DNA of 64,000 nucleotides from Candidatus Liberibacter solanacearum CLso-ZC1 (GCF_000183665.1 NC_014774.1:310001-374000), one strand, 5' to 3'. Counted from the first letter of the stretch, positions 21,299-31,008 are shown. Notes: a model not told the origin generated them from the sequence alone. Numbers and translations: made by a program.

Positions 21299-21731
21299 CA
21301 AAAAGTTATAATGTAATGTGAAGCGGATAACTCCTATTATGTCGATTACGAGGTTTTGATTCCTAAAATAGTTTATGATAGAGTAAGGTCTCATAAGTTG
21401 CCAAAGCTATTATTATATCTTCATTAAGATATAGCTACAATAGCTGTGTTGTTGAATTGATTGTCTCTTTGTAAGGAGATGCCTTAATAAAATATTTTTT
21501 AGTTGTTACATTAGTCTTTATGTGGTAATGGGAGTTATCGTCTTTTTTACTTTATTGGGGAATAACTGTACTTTCATAGTTTGTATATGAGGAATAGTTT
21601 CTTTCTTTTGTTAGAAAGAAGGTATATTTCCTTAAAGTTAATTCTCTGAGGAAAGAATGTTGAGTATATGTAGATTTATTTATAGCGTAAAAACTATAAA
21701 TTTTTGTTTTTTATAGGATGTTTTGTATAAT
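21299..21731. other. Gap between cyoD and infA
   Basis: This 433-base non-coding stretch holds a small hairpin, TTCTTTCT-TTTGTT-AGAAAGAA, at 21599-21620 with no T-run after it. No gene is seen. Confidence 0.4.
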
Positions 21732-22091
21732 ATGGCCAAAGAAGAAATTCTTGAATTTTCTGCTGTTGTTTCTGAATTATTGCCGAATGCTAACTTTCGT
21801 GTGCAGCTAATTGCACTTGAAGATAACTCTTCTTATTGTAAATCAGATTCAGATTCAGATTCAGATTCAGATTCAGATTCAGATTCAGATTCAGATTTAA
21901 AATCTTCAGGATCCAAATTGAATTCCAAGGACATTGATTTTATCTCTCTTATTGGCAAGTCAAAAGTAATTGCTTATACTTCGGGTCGTATGCGCAAGCA
22001 TAGGATTCGTATATCAGTCGGAGATAGGGTAAAATTAGAAATTAGTCCGTGCGATATGACGAGAGCTCGGATTACTTATCGTTTTAAATAA
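21732..22091 (+). CDS. infA: Translation initiation factor IF-1 with Ser-Asp repeat insertion
   Basis: IF-1 is a near-universal 72-residue OB-fold protein that blocks the ribosomal A site during initiation. Here the flanks are canonical: MAKEEILEF...[12 protein letters not shown] at the start and [15 protein letters not shown]...[12 protein letters not shown]...ARITYRFK at the end. The product is 119 residues because about 47 residues are inserted in the loop between strands 2 and 3. The insertion includes nine consecutive Ser-Asp dipeptides (residues 38-55) and a Ser/Lys-rich tail. The ATG at 21732 is preferred to the in-frame TTG at 21723. The frame is open throughout, so the insertion is translated. 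Confidence 0.93.
   Translation: MAKEEILEFSAVVSELLPNANFRVQLIALEDNSSYCKSDSDSDSDSDSDSDSDSDLKSSGSKLNSKDIDFISLIGKSKVIAYTSGRMRKHRIRISVGDRVKLEISPCDMTRARITYRFK
21843..21896 (+). repeat. Hexamer microsatellite (TCAGAT)x9 inside infA
   Basis: Nine perfect tandem copies of TCAGAT, in frame, encode (Ser-Asp)9 in the IF-1 insertion. A six-base unit can change copy number by slippage without breaking the frame, so length variants would be tolerated. Confidence 0.97.
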
Positions 22092-22266
22092 TTTTTTAGG
22101 AATCAATGGTTGTTTTTTTGTTGCAGAAGTATGTTCCGTTTTAAAAGAGGGGATATTTTGTAAAATATTGTTTTTTGAATAAAAAATTATATTATAACGG
22201 CTATTTAGTATAAATAGGATAATATGCACTTTTGTTATATAGGGTGGCGAAAAAGGATGAAAGATC

Positions 22267-22455
22267 TTGCAAAAGTCAGATTGTGAATTAGTAAGGTGTC
22301 TTTGTCCTGAGTGTAGGAAAGATTCTGTATCTGCATTTTATCCTTTTTGTTCTACGCGATGTCGTTCGATTGATCTTTCACGTTGGTTGAGTGATGGATA
22401 TGTCATTGTAAGAACGGAAAATGAGGCATTCAATAAAGAGGAAGATATTTCATAG
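22267..22455 (+). CDS. yacG: Zinc-binding DNA gyrase inhibitor YacG (DUF329)
   Basis: This 62-residue protein has the YacG zinc knuckle: CPEC, then CSTRC after 15 residues, followed by RSIDLSRWLSDGYVI. YacG binds GyrB and inhibits gyrase in E. coli. The start is TTG at 22267, preceded by AAGGA at a good distance. An upstream ATG is out of frame. In rhizobia maf lies between infA and yacG. It is missing here. Confidence 0.9.
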   Translation: MQKSDCELVRCLCPECRKDSVSAFYPFCSTRCRSIDLSRWLSDGYVIVRTENEAFNKEEDIS

Positions 22456-22570
22456 TTGGTAAGACTTGATTTTTCTTCATAAAAATGTTTTTGGATTAGC
22501 ATGTAATTACTTTGCGGATGAAAAGTGGGAAGGATGACCATATTAGTCCAACATATATTATCTTTCAGAT

Positions 22571-22647
22571 GCCCAGATAGCTCAGCTTGGTAGAGCAATG
22601 GACTGAAAATCCATGTGTCGCTGGTTCAAATCCTGCTCTGGGCACCA
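22571..22647 (+). tRNA. tRNA-Phe (GAA)
   Basis: The cloverleaf has acceptor GCCCAGA/TCTGGGC, discriminator A, encoded CCA, D-arm AGCTCAGCTTGGTAGAGC, anticodon GAA in CTGAAAA, and T-arm GGTTCAAATCC. It follows yacG as in other Rhizobiales. Confidence 0.96.
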
Positions 22648-23075
22648 TTTAATAATAAGGCATTTATTGTATTTTGTTTTTTAACTAAGCTACTGATATC
22701 GAAAATATATTGTTTTTGGATTTGTTGCGGAAGAACCTTGAAGATTGGTTGTATTATAAAAATATTTCTTGTTTGTATTGTGTATGAATATTAGTTAAAA
22801 TAAAAATGTTAGCCACGATAAAATTTTCATTAGTTTATTGATTTCTTATTTGGATATTCATCAGTATTAGATTGCTCGTTTTTTTGAGACATTACGTGGT
22901 GGATATTGTGAAAAAATTTGATGAATTTGTGGAAAATTTGGTAAAAAATATGTAATAGAATTAGAATGCAGTTTCGTATCCTTTGGCCGAAGTGATGCTA
23001 TTTTAAGTAATCGCAGCCTATTTTTTATAGGTATACGAATATTTGTGTTTTCAGGCAATTATTTGGGAAGTCATT
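22648..23075. other. Gap between tRNA-Phe and GGDEF/EAL gene
   Basis: These 428 AT-rich bases have no recognisable gene. The minus-strand frame at 22867-23058 has no family features and would be divergent from a gene that starts 18 bases away. Confidence 0.4.
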
Positions 23076-25940
23076 TTGAAAAATAATTTCTCGATTTTAG
23101 TGATGTTTTTTCTTTGGATGGCATTGCCTTCTTTTGCTATTGAGCCGATTAAGATTTCATCTAGTGATAGTGCGTTAGATTTAACTGCTGTAACAGAAAT
23201 TTATGTCAATCGAGGTGAAAATTTTCAAGTATTCACAGCGGCAGATATAGATGGGATAAGTAGGCGTATTGAAGTAAGCGCATCAAGTATTAAGCATCAA
23301 GGTGATTGGGCTGTCTTCGCGTTAGCTAATACTTCTGATAGTCAGCTTGAGCGTTTAATTGTTGTGCCTCATTTCCGTCTTGTAGGATCACGTTTTTTCC
23401 TCCCAGATCTTGGATCTCGTCGTATTATTTCCGTTACTCCATCAGAAGGTTTTTCGTTAGATCGTGTGCCTAATCCTGATGCTGATGTATTTCGCATTAC
23501 AATTAATCCAGGGGCTATTGTTACTTTTGTTATGGAGATAACTAGTTCAAATTTGCCTCAAATCTATCTTTGGGAACCAGATTTTTATAAAGATACAGTC
23601 AATTCTTTTACATTATATCAAGGCATAATAATAGGCATTGCAAGCTTATTAGCGGTGTTCTTGACTGTTCTTTATATGGTCAATAAAAGCTCGATGCTTG
23701 TTTCTGCTTTTACAATGGCATGGGTTGTTCTTGGATATATTTGCATTGATTTCGGATTTATTTCTAAGCTGATTAATTCTCCATCAGGTGAATTGCCAAT
23801 TTGGAGAGCTTGTTCTGAAATGGCATTGTCTCTTTCTTTGCTGATTTTCCTTTTTACGTATTTTAATTTGAATAGATGGCGTACTAAATTGGGACACATC
23901 ACGTTTGCTTGGATTACATGCTTAGCGATATTATTCTGTATATCTTTCTATTATCCATCGCTGACAGCGGGTATCGCCCGTCTTTCTTTTGGTGGCATTG
24001 TTTTATTGGGAACGTGTTGTATTTTTTATCTAGGGAAAAAAGGATATGAGCGTTCTATTTTATTGATCCCTGCGTGGATGCTGATTGTTATATGGTCAAT
24101 TGGATCGTGGATGGCTATAACCAAGCGATTAGACAACGATATTATACAGTCAGCTCTTGATGGTGGCTTAGTGCTAATTATCCTATTAATAGGTTTTACG
24201 GTAATTCAGCATGTATTGACAAGTGGCAATATATCACAGGGGATTTTTCCCGATGTGGAGTGTCAGTCTTTAGCAGTATTGGGATCAGGAGATATTATAT
24301 GGAATTGGGATGTGGTGCACGATAAGGTAACAACCACACCAGATATTGCGACTACATTGGGTTTGGCTGCTGGTTCCATGCATGGAGCGATACGCAATTG
24401 GTTGCCTCATATACACCTAGATGATCAAGATAGTTTTCGTACTATACTTGATAGCTTTTTAGAATATCGACGAGGAAGATTAAAACACGAATTTAGAATT
24501 TTTGCGAAAGACGGACAATTTCACTGGATAATGCTTCGGATTCGTCCTGTTTTAAATGTTAATGGTGAAATTTTGCGTTGTATCGGAATCGCCAATGATA
24601 TAACGGTACAGAAAAAATCAATCGATGGGATTCTATACAATGCACTTCAAGATAATTTGACGGGAATACCAAATCTACAATCTTTTCTAGATCGTCTCAC
24701 AACGATTATTAGTTTGTCCGTAGACAATAATTTGCATCCTGCTGTTATGGTTTTGGATATTGATAAATATAAACAGATTAATAGAACATTAGGTATTGCT
24801 ATTGGGGATGATGTTCTAGTCGTTTTAACTAGAAGAATTCGTAGCTTGTTGAGATCTCAAGATACGCTAGCACGTCTTTCAGGTGATCGATTTGGTATTA
24901 TTCTTACATCTGAAAAGGATCGCACAAAGATAGCAGATTTTGCTATGACTGTGAGTAAAGCTGTAGTTATGCCTATCCATCTTCTCAATCGTGAAATTAT
25001 TGTTACTGCATCGATTGGTTTTGTATCCTGGACAAGTTCTAAGATTACGTCAACTGAAATGCTTAAAAATGCTGAATTAGCTATGTATCATGCTAAAAAT
25101 AGAGGGGGAAATTGTATAGAATCATTTCGTCCATCTTTGATATCTTTTCGTAGCGATAAATTAAGAATAAAAGAAGATTTAAGTCGTGCAATAATAAATT
25201 CTGAATTATATCTTGTTTATAATCCTATCATACGATTGGCGGATGAAGAAATTGTAGGGCTTGAAGCACTTTTACAGTGGAATCATCCTAAATTTGGTAA
25301 TATTCCTTCTTCTAAATTTATGTCTATTGCCGAAGAGTTATCTATTATCAAATCAATAAATTTATTCATGTTAGAACGTATTGCGGCGGATATCATCAAT
25401 TGGCGCGATCAAGCAAACATGCCCCCAATTTTTGTATCTATTAATATTGGAAGTACCGTTCTTCTAGATGATTCGCTATGTGAATATATACAAGCAATTA
25501 TTTCTAAGACACTTTGTTCGCCAAGTGGTATTAAATTAGCATTTTCTGAATCTATTGTTATGGAAAATCCTGAAAAAAGTTGCTTATTACTTGATAAATT
25601 AAGGAAAATGGGAATTGGTTTAACTCTTGATGATTTTGGAACAAAATGTTCATTGTTGTCGTATCTTGGCTATATGCCATTTGATGCGATAAAATTCAAT
25701 GGATCTTTAATGACCGGTTCTACAACAAAGCGTATTTCTATGTTACGGTCGCTTGTTTCAATAGCAAAAAAATTAGAGGTGATGATAATCGCAAAAGATA
25801 TCTATGGAGAAATAGATACAAAAGAACTAGCAAGAATGGGATGCGATTATATCCAAGGTTCTCATATTACTTCTCCTTTAAGATCTAGCTCTATATTAAA
25901 ATTATTAAAAGATAGATTCCCTCTAGTAAAAAATACTTAA
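23076..25940 (+). CDS. Membrane GGDEF-EAL protein with degenerate catalytic motifs
   Basis: This large signalling protein has 954 residues from a TTG start with GGGAAG upstream (product MKNNFSILVMFF). In order: signal peptide, periplasmic 7TMR-DISM-like beta domain, seven hydrophobic segments (about residues 180-395), PAS domain with PAC (about 420-525), GGDEF domain, EAL domain. The GGDEF site reads SGDRF (about residue 603), so diguanylate cyclase activity is unlikely. The EAL site keeps EALLQW and DDFG, but the downstream AEGVE Glu is replaced (AKDIYGE) and KID becomes KFN, so phosphodiesterase activity is doubtful. It may act as a c-di-GMP sensor or scaffold. Confidence 0.88.
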   Translation: MKNNFSILVMFFLWMALPSFAIEPIKISSSDSALDLTAVTEIYVNRGENFQVFTAADIDGISRRIEVSASSIKHQGDWAVFALANTSDSQLERLIVVPHFRLVGSRFFLPDLGSRRIISVTPSEGFSLDRVPNPDADVFRITINPGAIVTFVMEITSSNLPQIYLWEPDFYKDTVNSFTLYQGIIIGIASLLAVFLTVLYMVNKSSMLVSAFTMAWVVLGYICIDFGFISKLINSPSGELPIWRACSEMALSLSLLIFLFTYFNLNRWRTKLGHITFAWITCLAILFCISFYYPSLTAGIARLSFGGIVLLGTCCIFYLGKKGYERSILLIPAWMLIVIWSIGSWMAITKRLDNDIIQSALDGGLVLIILLIGFTVIQHVLTSGNISQGIFPDVECQSLAVLGSGDIIWNWDVVHDKVTTTPDIATTLGLAAGSMHGAIRNWLPHIHLDDQDSFRTILDSFLEYRRGRLKHEFRIFAKDGQFHWIMLRIRPVLNVNGEILRCIGIANDITVQKKSIDGILYNALQDNLTGIPNLQSFLDRLTTIISLSVDNNLHPAVMVLDIDKYKQINRTLGIAIGDDVLVVLTRRIRSLLRSQDTLARLSGDRFGIILTSEKDRTKIADFAMTVSKAVVMPIHLLNREIIVTASIGFVSWTSSKITSTEMLKNAELAMYHAKNRGGNCIESFRPSLISFRSDKLRIKEDLSRAIINSELYLVYNPIIRLADEEIVGLEALLQWNHPKFGNIPSSKFMSIAEELSIIKSINLFMLERIAADIINWRDQANMPPIFVSINIGSTVLLDDSLCEYIQAIISKTLCSPSGIKLAFSESIVMENPEKSCLLLDKLRKMGIGLTLDDFGTKCSLLSYLGYMPFDAIKFNGSLMTGSTTKRISMLRSLVSIAKKLEVMIIAKDIYGEIDTKELARMGCDYIQGSHITSPLRSSSILKLLKDRFPLVKNT

Positions 25941-26003
25941 GTTATAGATTAAAAATGCTTTTTTGAACATTATTCAGATTAATCTAAAATTAACATGGCT
26001 TTT

Positions 26004-26261
26004 TCAAAGTTCTTTGTCAAAAGGTTCAACGCCTTGTATTTTATTATCACGATTTAATTTTATTTGCTCTATTCTCTTTTCTGCAGAACAGAGTAAGGAT
26101 TCGCAATGCAGTTTTAAAGCTTCACCACGCTCATAAATGGAAATAGATTCATCTAACGTTACGTCACCACGCTCAAGTTTTGTGATAATGTTTTCAAGTT
26201 CAGATACCGCTTGTTCAAAGGGGAGAAGAGAAATATCGTTTTTATTGACTAAATCGTTCAT
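26004..26261 (-). CDS. xseB: Exodeoxyribonuclease VII small subunit
   Basis: This 85-residue helical protein has the XseB signature [24 protein letters not shown] followed by [19 protein letters not shown]. It partners with XseA to degrade single-stranded DNA. The large-subunit gene is not in the window. Confidence 0.93.
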   Translation of the reverse strand: MNDLVNKNDISLLPFEQAVSELENIITKLERGDVTLDESISIYERGEALKLHCESLLCSAEKRIEQIKLNRDNKIQGVEPFDKEL

Positions 26262-26426
26262 TATTATGTATTCCGTTTATTGTATTATTTTTCATAATAG
26301 ATTTTGAGATATTTACTCTATCCATGCAAATAGAAAAATATAATTTTAGCTCGCTTTAAGCAGTATTTTATAAATGAACCAAGACAAAATTTCAAAGAAT
26401 TTAAAAGCAAATGATTGCGTATATGC

Positions 26427-26780
26427 TTAAAAAGCATGCGGGAAATGTTTCGGTAATCGCCAAGGAACCACTGCAATGATATCATATCGATATGAAAGTA
26501 ATGGACTATTTTCTCGCTGTGCAAGCCAAACTTTGCTAGCGGCACGAATGCGTTTGCAACTATTATAGGAAACAGAATCAATACCTTCTTGAAAATTTTT
26601 TCTCGCTTTGACCTCAACAAAAATAATAAGATCCTTCCGACGGGCAATGATATCAATTTCCCCGCGGCGGTTACGGTAACGTAAAGCTATAATTTTCCAT
26701 CCTTTTATTAGTAAAAATATAGCAGCAAAAAATTCAGCGAATAAACCATATCTTAGTGATTTGCGACGATCGTGCGACAC
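26427..26780 (-). CDS. YraN family protein (UPF0102)
   Basis: This 117-residue protein has the UPF0102 restriction-endonuclease-like fold: RRGEIDIIARR, then IIFVEVKARK, giving the acidic/Lys core of a nuclease fold. Its biochemical role is unknown. It starts with GTG at 26780, preceded by AAGGG. In rhizobia it usually stands between rsmI and gshB, neither of which is adjacent here. Confidence 0.9.
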   Translation of the reverse strand: MSHDRRKSLRYGLFAEFFAAIFLLIKGWKIIALRYRNRRGEIDIIARRKDLIIFVEVKARKNFQEGIDSVSYNSCKRIRAASKVWLAQRENSPLLSYRYDIIAVVPWRLPKHFPHAF

Positions 26781-26927
26781 TTGTAACCCTTTGCATCATT
26801 AGATTATCCATGTGTAATGTTGTCTATATTTGTTAATCTGCTTCGAATAATCCTCTAGGTCTTTCAATCGTTATGTTTCCGTTTTTTGTCTAGAAAAACA
26901 AGGAGATAGATAGAGAGGTTGGATAGA

Positions 26928-28070
26928 TTATTTCTCATTATTATCAATTGCGTATAACTCTTTGCGTACTAAAGAACGTAACGTGTCAATTGAATGTAAT
27001 TTTCCATATTTTTCAAAATACCAAAAATTCCATCCGTTACATGTTTCTAAACCACTTACTTTAGCGCCAACACGATGAATAGAGCCAGATTCAACTCCAG
27101 AGACTAAAGTGCCATCAACGCGGACAATCGCACTTATATTACGTTGGGCATTTGTCAGAACTTGGCCTGCTTGGATTATTCCCCTTTCTACGAGGAGATT
27201 AAAAGCAACGCGAGGTTCAGCCTTTTTCCCTGTTAGCACAGTTAACTCAATATTTCCCAAAGGTTTTACGGATTCGATGCGTTTGGTCGCAATATCAATA
27301 TAATCTTGCTCCATTTCTATTCCTAAAAAGGATCTGCCAAGTTTTTTTGCAACGGCTCCAGTTGTTCCTGATCCAAAAAAAGGATCTAAGACAAAGTCTC
27401 CGGGTTTTGTAGAAGATGTGAGAATGCGTGACAAGAGAGATTCAGGTTTTTGAGTAGCGTGTAATTTTTCACCATCTTTATTGCGTAAGCGTTCTGCGCC
27501 GGAACAAATAGGGAAAAGCCAGTCAGAACGCATTTGCACGTCTTCATTAGCTGCTTTTAAAGCATCATAATTGAAAGTATAGCCTTTTGATTTTGGTGAA
27601 GGAGACGCCCAAATAAGGGTTTCGTGTGCATTTTGAAATCGACGTCCTCTGAAATTTGGCATTGGATTGGATTTGCGCCATACTATATCATTTAATATCC
27701 AAAAATTTAGATTTTGCAACATTGCTCCGATACGGAAAATATTATGGTATGAACCTATGACCCATAATGTTCCACTAGGCTTGAGAACACGTTGACAAGC
27801 TAAAAGCCATGCGCGTGTAAAAGCATCATAAGCCTCAAAAGAAGAAAATTTATCCCATGAATCAGTTACAGCATTGACTAAAGAATTATCGGGTCTATGT
27901 AGTTTTCCATTCAGTTGAAGATTGTAGGGAGGATCTGCAAAAACAAGATCAACGGATTTAGCAGGCAACTTTTCTAGAACTGATATACTGTTGCCTTTAA
28001 TTATCTTATCTTTCCATGACAAAATAGAATTTTTATTTTGATCAATAACAAGACGGCTCTTTTTGTTCAT
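26928..28070 (-). CDS. ccrM: Cell-cycle DNA adenine methyltransferase CcrM (GANTC)
   Basis: This beta-class N6-adenine methyltransferase of 380 residues has catalytic DPPYNLQL near residue 46 and the SAM site [13 protein letters not shown] near residue 226, plus the C-terminal ~90-residue extension ending in NGWNFWYFE that marks CcrM. In alphaproteobacteria it methylates GANTC late in the cell cycle and sets transcription of CtrA-circuit genes. It agrees closely with rhizobial CcrM over its whole length. Confidence 0.96.
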   Translation of the reverse strand: MNKKSRLVIDQNKNSILSWKDKIIKGNSISVLEKLPAKSVDLVFADPPYNLQLNGKLHRPDNSLVNAVTDSWDKFSSFEAYDAFTRAWLLACQRVLKPSGTLWVIGSYHNIFRIGAMLQNLNFWILNDIVWRKSNPMPNFRGRRFQNAHETLIWASPSPKSKGYTFNYDALKAANEDVQMRSDWLFPICSGAERLRNKDGEKLHATQKPESLLSRILTSSTKPGDFVLDPFFGSGTTGAVAKKLGRSFLGIEMEQDYIDIATKRIESVKPLGNIELTVLTGKKAEPRVAFNLLVERGIIQAGQVLTNAQRNISAIVRVDGTLVSGVESGSIHRVGAKVSGLETCNGWNFWYFEKYGKLHSIDTLRSLVRKELYAIDNNEK

Positions 28071-28409
28071 GAAGGATTACTTTATTCTCGAGTTAATGCT
28101 TTTTAATCTTGAGAACATGGTTACCGAAGTTAGTTTATAAATTATTAAAAAAAATAATTTTATATTTATTGAATATAAAAAGATAATTTATTTGTGTAGT
28201 AAAATGAAAATAGTTGGTAAATGATATCGAAATACCTTTCTGATATTTGAAAACATCTTATAAGAATAAGATATTAGTTGTTTTTTTGTTTTTCCCTCAC
28301 TTTCTTTGTAGTGCTCAGGATATTCTTGTATGTTATTATTAATAATTAAAGTCTTGGTACGGATAAAATAGTTTGGGAGTGGTGGAGTTAATTGAAATAT
28401 CCATGTAAT

Positions 28410-29085
28410 AGACAAAAGCGCGGGATGCTATAAATACAGCTATGTAAAATCAAGGGGTTACTATAACAGCTGATTTTATGGGTGGTTTTAGTGAATTGTT
28501 GCACAATATTGATCAGGATATCCGTGATGCATGACTTTGGAGTATAGCAACAGAAGCCAATATTGTAGATGTGCGTAAAAGTTATGAACAAGATTTAGAA
28601 CTATATAAATGATATCGAATATTATCTCGGCAACAGGAAGATATTGAGAAACAAATTGCTCAAATGATTGAGCAAGGAGAAGAAGTAAAAACTGTTCTCC
28701 TTATTTCTATTCTTAATGAAATTCATAACTAAAGTACTAACATTGAAAGTCAAGAAGCTATGATAGAAGGATTTGGTATAATTTCTTGAATAGTCACTGA
28801 TTTGATTATTTCCTTAAGAACCAATTTTTTGCCTTTTGCAAGCTAATACGATTATAGCGGTCCCATTGTTCTCCCGCGTTTTTCATTTTTCTGAAATATC
28901 TTAATCATTGGAAGCTCTTAGAAGAAAATTGAAAAGTGAAAAATCTATGGCAATACCACTTTTTGTTTCTAATAAATTGGCATCTTTATTTGAATATTTA
29001 TGTGTCAATAGTTCATCTTATCAATCAGTTATGGATTTCTTTTACAGAATAATAGATACACAATATCATTATAACCTTGAATAGT
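28410..29085 (+). pseudogene. Decayed gene of unknown identity
   Basis: One reading frame stays protein-like for about 130 codons (for example ADFMGGFSELLHNIDQDIRDA, then RQQEDIEKQIAQMIEQGEEV) but is broken by several in-frame stops near 28440, 28528, 28611 and 28730. A neighbouring frame continues with IIAVPLFSRVFHF and AIPLFVSNKLASLFEYL to a stop near 29085. The pattern fits a degrading gene with nonsense and frameshift changes. I do not recognise the family. Confidence 0.5.
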
Positions 29086-29193
29086 TTTTATTAGGAAATA
29101 AGTGATTTAAAATTGGTATCGTTATTGATTAATTTTCTATAAATTTATCTTGAATATTCTGCATAACAATGTTACACGAAGATGTTTTTATTA

Positions 29194-29211
29194 TCTTTAT
29201 CTTTATCTTTA
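29194..29211 (+). repeat. Short hexamer repeat (TCTTTA)x3 upstream of iron operon
   Basis: Three tandem copies of TCTTTA lie about 40-60 bases before the start of the first iron-uptake gene, inside a T-rich tract. Confidence 0.7.
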
Positions 29212-29252
29212 TTTTTATTATTTTAATTTTATGTGTTTATATTGGAAAAAAA

Positions 29253-29798
29253 ATGAGATTCGTTTATTACAGCGTCACTTTATGTTTAATGCTTTTTTCT
29301 TCGGTTGTTTTTGCTAAGGAGTATCCTGTTGGTCATCCTACCATTAAAAATGGTATGGAAATCCAAGCTGTTTATTTGCAGCCCATTACTATGGATATTA
29401 ATTCAGAACATCATCTTGCTGCGGATAAATCTGATATTCACTTAGAGGCCGATATCCATGCCGTTCAAGACAATCCAAATGGTTTTGCAGAAGGTGACTG
29501 GATTCCTTATCTTACTATTGAATATTCGATTTCTAAGATAGGTGTAGATTCTCAAGAACAATCGGGAACTTTTATGCCAATGATTGCCTCTGATGGTCCC
29601 CATTACGGTGATAATATTAAATTAAACGGTTATGGTAAATATCGTGTTACCTATAAAATATACCCATCTTCTCATAATAAAAAGGTAGAATTTGGTCGCC
29701 ACATTGATAAAGAAACAGGCGTTTCTCCATGGTTTGATCCATTTGAAATTTCGTGGGATTTTACATATTCAGGTTTGGGTCGCAAACAAAATTATTAA
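29253..29798 (+). CDS. ftrA: Periplasmic iron-binding protein, P19/FtrA (Tp34) family
   Basis: This 181-residue exported protein has a signal peptide cleaved after SSVVFA. It has the P19 family hallmarks: GMEIQAVYLQPITM and the His/Asp-rich HHLAADKSDIHLEADIHA, which supply the copper and iron ligands. P19/FtrA homologues capture ferrous iron for an FTR1 permease. The ATG at 29253, with GGAAA upstream, gives a clean signal peptide. The in-frame ATG at 29169 would add an implausible extra hydrophobic segment. It is first in a five-gene operon. Confidence 0.88.
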   Translation: MRFVYYSVTLCLMLFSSVVFAKEYPVGHPTIKNGMEIQAVYLQPITMDINSEHHLAADKSDIHLEADIHAVQDNPNGFAEGDWIPYLTIEYSISKIGVDSQEQSGTFMPMIASDGPHYGDNIKLNGYGKYRVTYKIYPSSHNKKVEFGRHIDKETGVSPWFDPFEISWDFTYSGLGRKQNY

Positions 29799-29850
29799 TA
29801 CAAGAATCAATAGATTTGAATAAGTAAATTATTTTCTTTGGAACGATTTC

Positions 29851-30183
29851 ATGAGAAAAATATTAGGATTAGTGGTGTTGTTTATATTAATACCAGTTCC
29901 TATTTTTGCTTATGAAAAAATTACTGTTGAGTTAGAAATGAAGGATGGTGTTTTCAATCCTCGTGTAATAAAAGTGCCATCAGAAACGGTTATTCGTATT
30001 AAAATCACTAATACGGGGACTGAACCATCCGAATTTGAAAGCACTCAGTTGCGTAAAGAGAAAGTATTGGTGCCAAATGCAAGTTCTGTAGTGGTGATTG
30101 CTCCTCTTAAATCTGGCACTTATACCTTTTTTGATGACTTTCATCCGTCTCATCCAAAAGGTGAGATAATCGCGATGGAGTAG
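29851..30183 (+). CDS. ftrB: Cupredoxin-like periplasmic protein (FtrB/EfeO N-domain type)
   Basis: This 110-residue protein has a signal peptide (cut after PIFA) and a single cupredoxin fold: VELEMKDGVFNPRVIKVPSE, then IKITNTGTEPSEFES and a TYTFFDDFHPSHPKG end. In Ftr systems the free-standing cupredoxin is proposed to oxidise Fe(II) for the permease. In EfeO it forms the N-terminal domain. It starts 52 bases after ftrA. Confidence 0.85.
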   Translation: MRKILGLVVLFILIPVPIFAYEKITVELEMKDGVFNPRVIKVPSETVIRIKITNTGTEPSEFESTQLRKEKVLVPNASSVVVIAPLKSGTYTFFDDFHPSHPKGEIIAME

Positions 30184-30189
30184 TGTTGT

Positions 30190-31008
30190 ATGGGACAAGT
30201 TTTATTTGTTGTGTGGCGTGAAAGCTTCGAAGCGCTTCTGGTGATCGGTATAATTTATTCTTGGATTAAGCGCCATCCTGATGTGCATAACGGAATAAAA
30301 TTTCTCTGGATGGGTATTGCCCTTGGTATATTTTCTTCTATCTTATTAGCCCTGTTAATATACGGTATATTTAATATTCTTGATAATACAAGACAAGCGC
30401 TGTTTATGATCTTTATGGAGTTTATGGCTTGTATCTTGATCGTTCACACAGTCTATTGTGTAAATAACTACGGAAGTTCTACAATCGAATCAAATATAAA
30501 AAGCAATGTTGCACGCTATAATTGGTGGGGTATTACATTAATCACCATGTTTGTCATTGCTCGAGAAGGTAGTGAGATTATAGTTTTCCTTTCTGGTTTG
30601 ATAATGTTACTTACACGATCCAATGCACTAAAATTTTTTATGGAGATTGCGGGTGGCGCAATATGTGCAATTATAACTCTATATGTGTTCTTGCTGACAA
30701 GCCGCTTTGTCTCCTGGCGTATTTTTTTTAAAGTCACTAGTGCTATTTTGCTATTTTTTTGTTCTGTCATATTGCTTAAAGCGATGGAAGAAAGTGTTAA
30801 TCTATTGATTGAGTTCGATTATTCTTTGCCGTCATTTTTGATTTATCCTATATGGAGTGCTGATAATCTAGGATTGATAGAAAATATTATTTCTTCATTT
30901 TTTCTCTATTGTTTACAGTCGCAGCCTACGGGATTAAGCGTAATCGCTTTTATTATATACTGGGTCGTTGTAATTTCTTTGTTTTCACGGGATACAAAAC
31001 ATGTGTAG
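30190..31008 (+). CDS. FTR1-family iron permease (FtrC/EfeU)
   Basis: This 272-residue inner-membrane protein has about seven helices. Two REXXE iron-path motifs are visible: RESFE near residue 10 in the first helix, and REGSE in the fourth. These are the defining residues of FTR1/EfeU high-affinity iron permeases. It begins six bases after the cupredoxin gene, with GGAG upstream, and overlaps the next gene by eight bases. Confidence 0.93.
   Translation: MGQVLFVVWRESFEALLVIGIIYSWIKRHPDVHNGIKFLWMGIALGIFSSILLALLIYGIFNILDNTRQALFMIFMEFMACILIVHTVYCVNNYGSSTIESNIKSNVARYNWWGITLITMFVIAREGSEIIVFLSGLIMLLTRSNALKFFMEIAGGAICAIITLYVFLLTSRFVSWRIFFKVTSAILLFFCSVILLKAMEESVNLLIEFDYSLPSFLIYPIWSADNLGLIENIISSFFLYCLQSQPTGLSVIAFIIYWVVVISLFSRDTKHV

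Noticed and set aside
21843..21896. (TCAGAT)9 as a CRISPR or intergenic repeat
   Set aside because: It is inside the infA frame, has no spacers, and encodes Ser-Asp dipeptides in phase.
22867..23058. 63-codon minus-strand frame before the GGDEF/EAL gene
   Set aside because: Only a shadow of an AT-rich spacer; overlaps the upstream region of a well-supported gene and has no family match.
26318..26656. 112-codon minus-strand frame overlapping yraN
   Set aside because: It is yraN read in another frame; YraN has clear family motifs.
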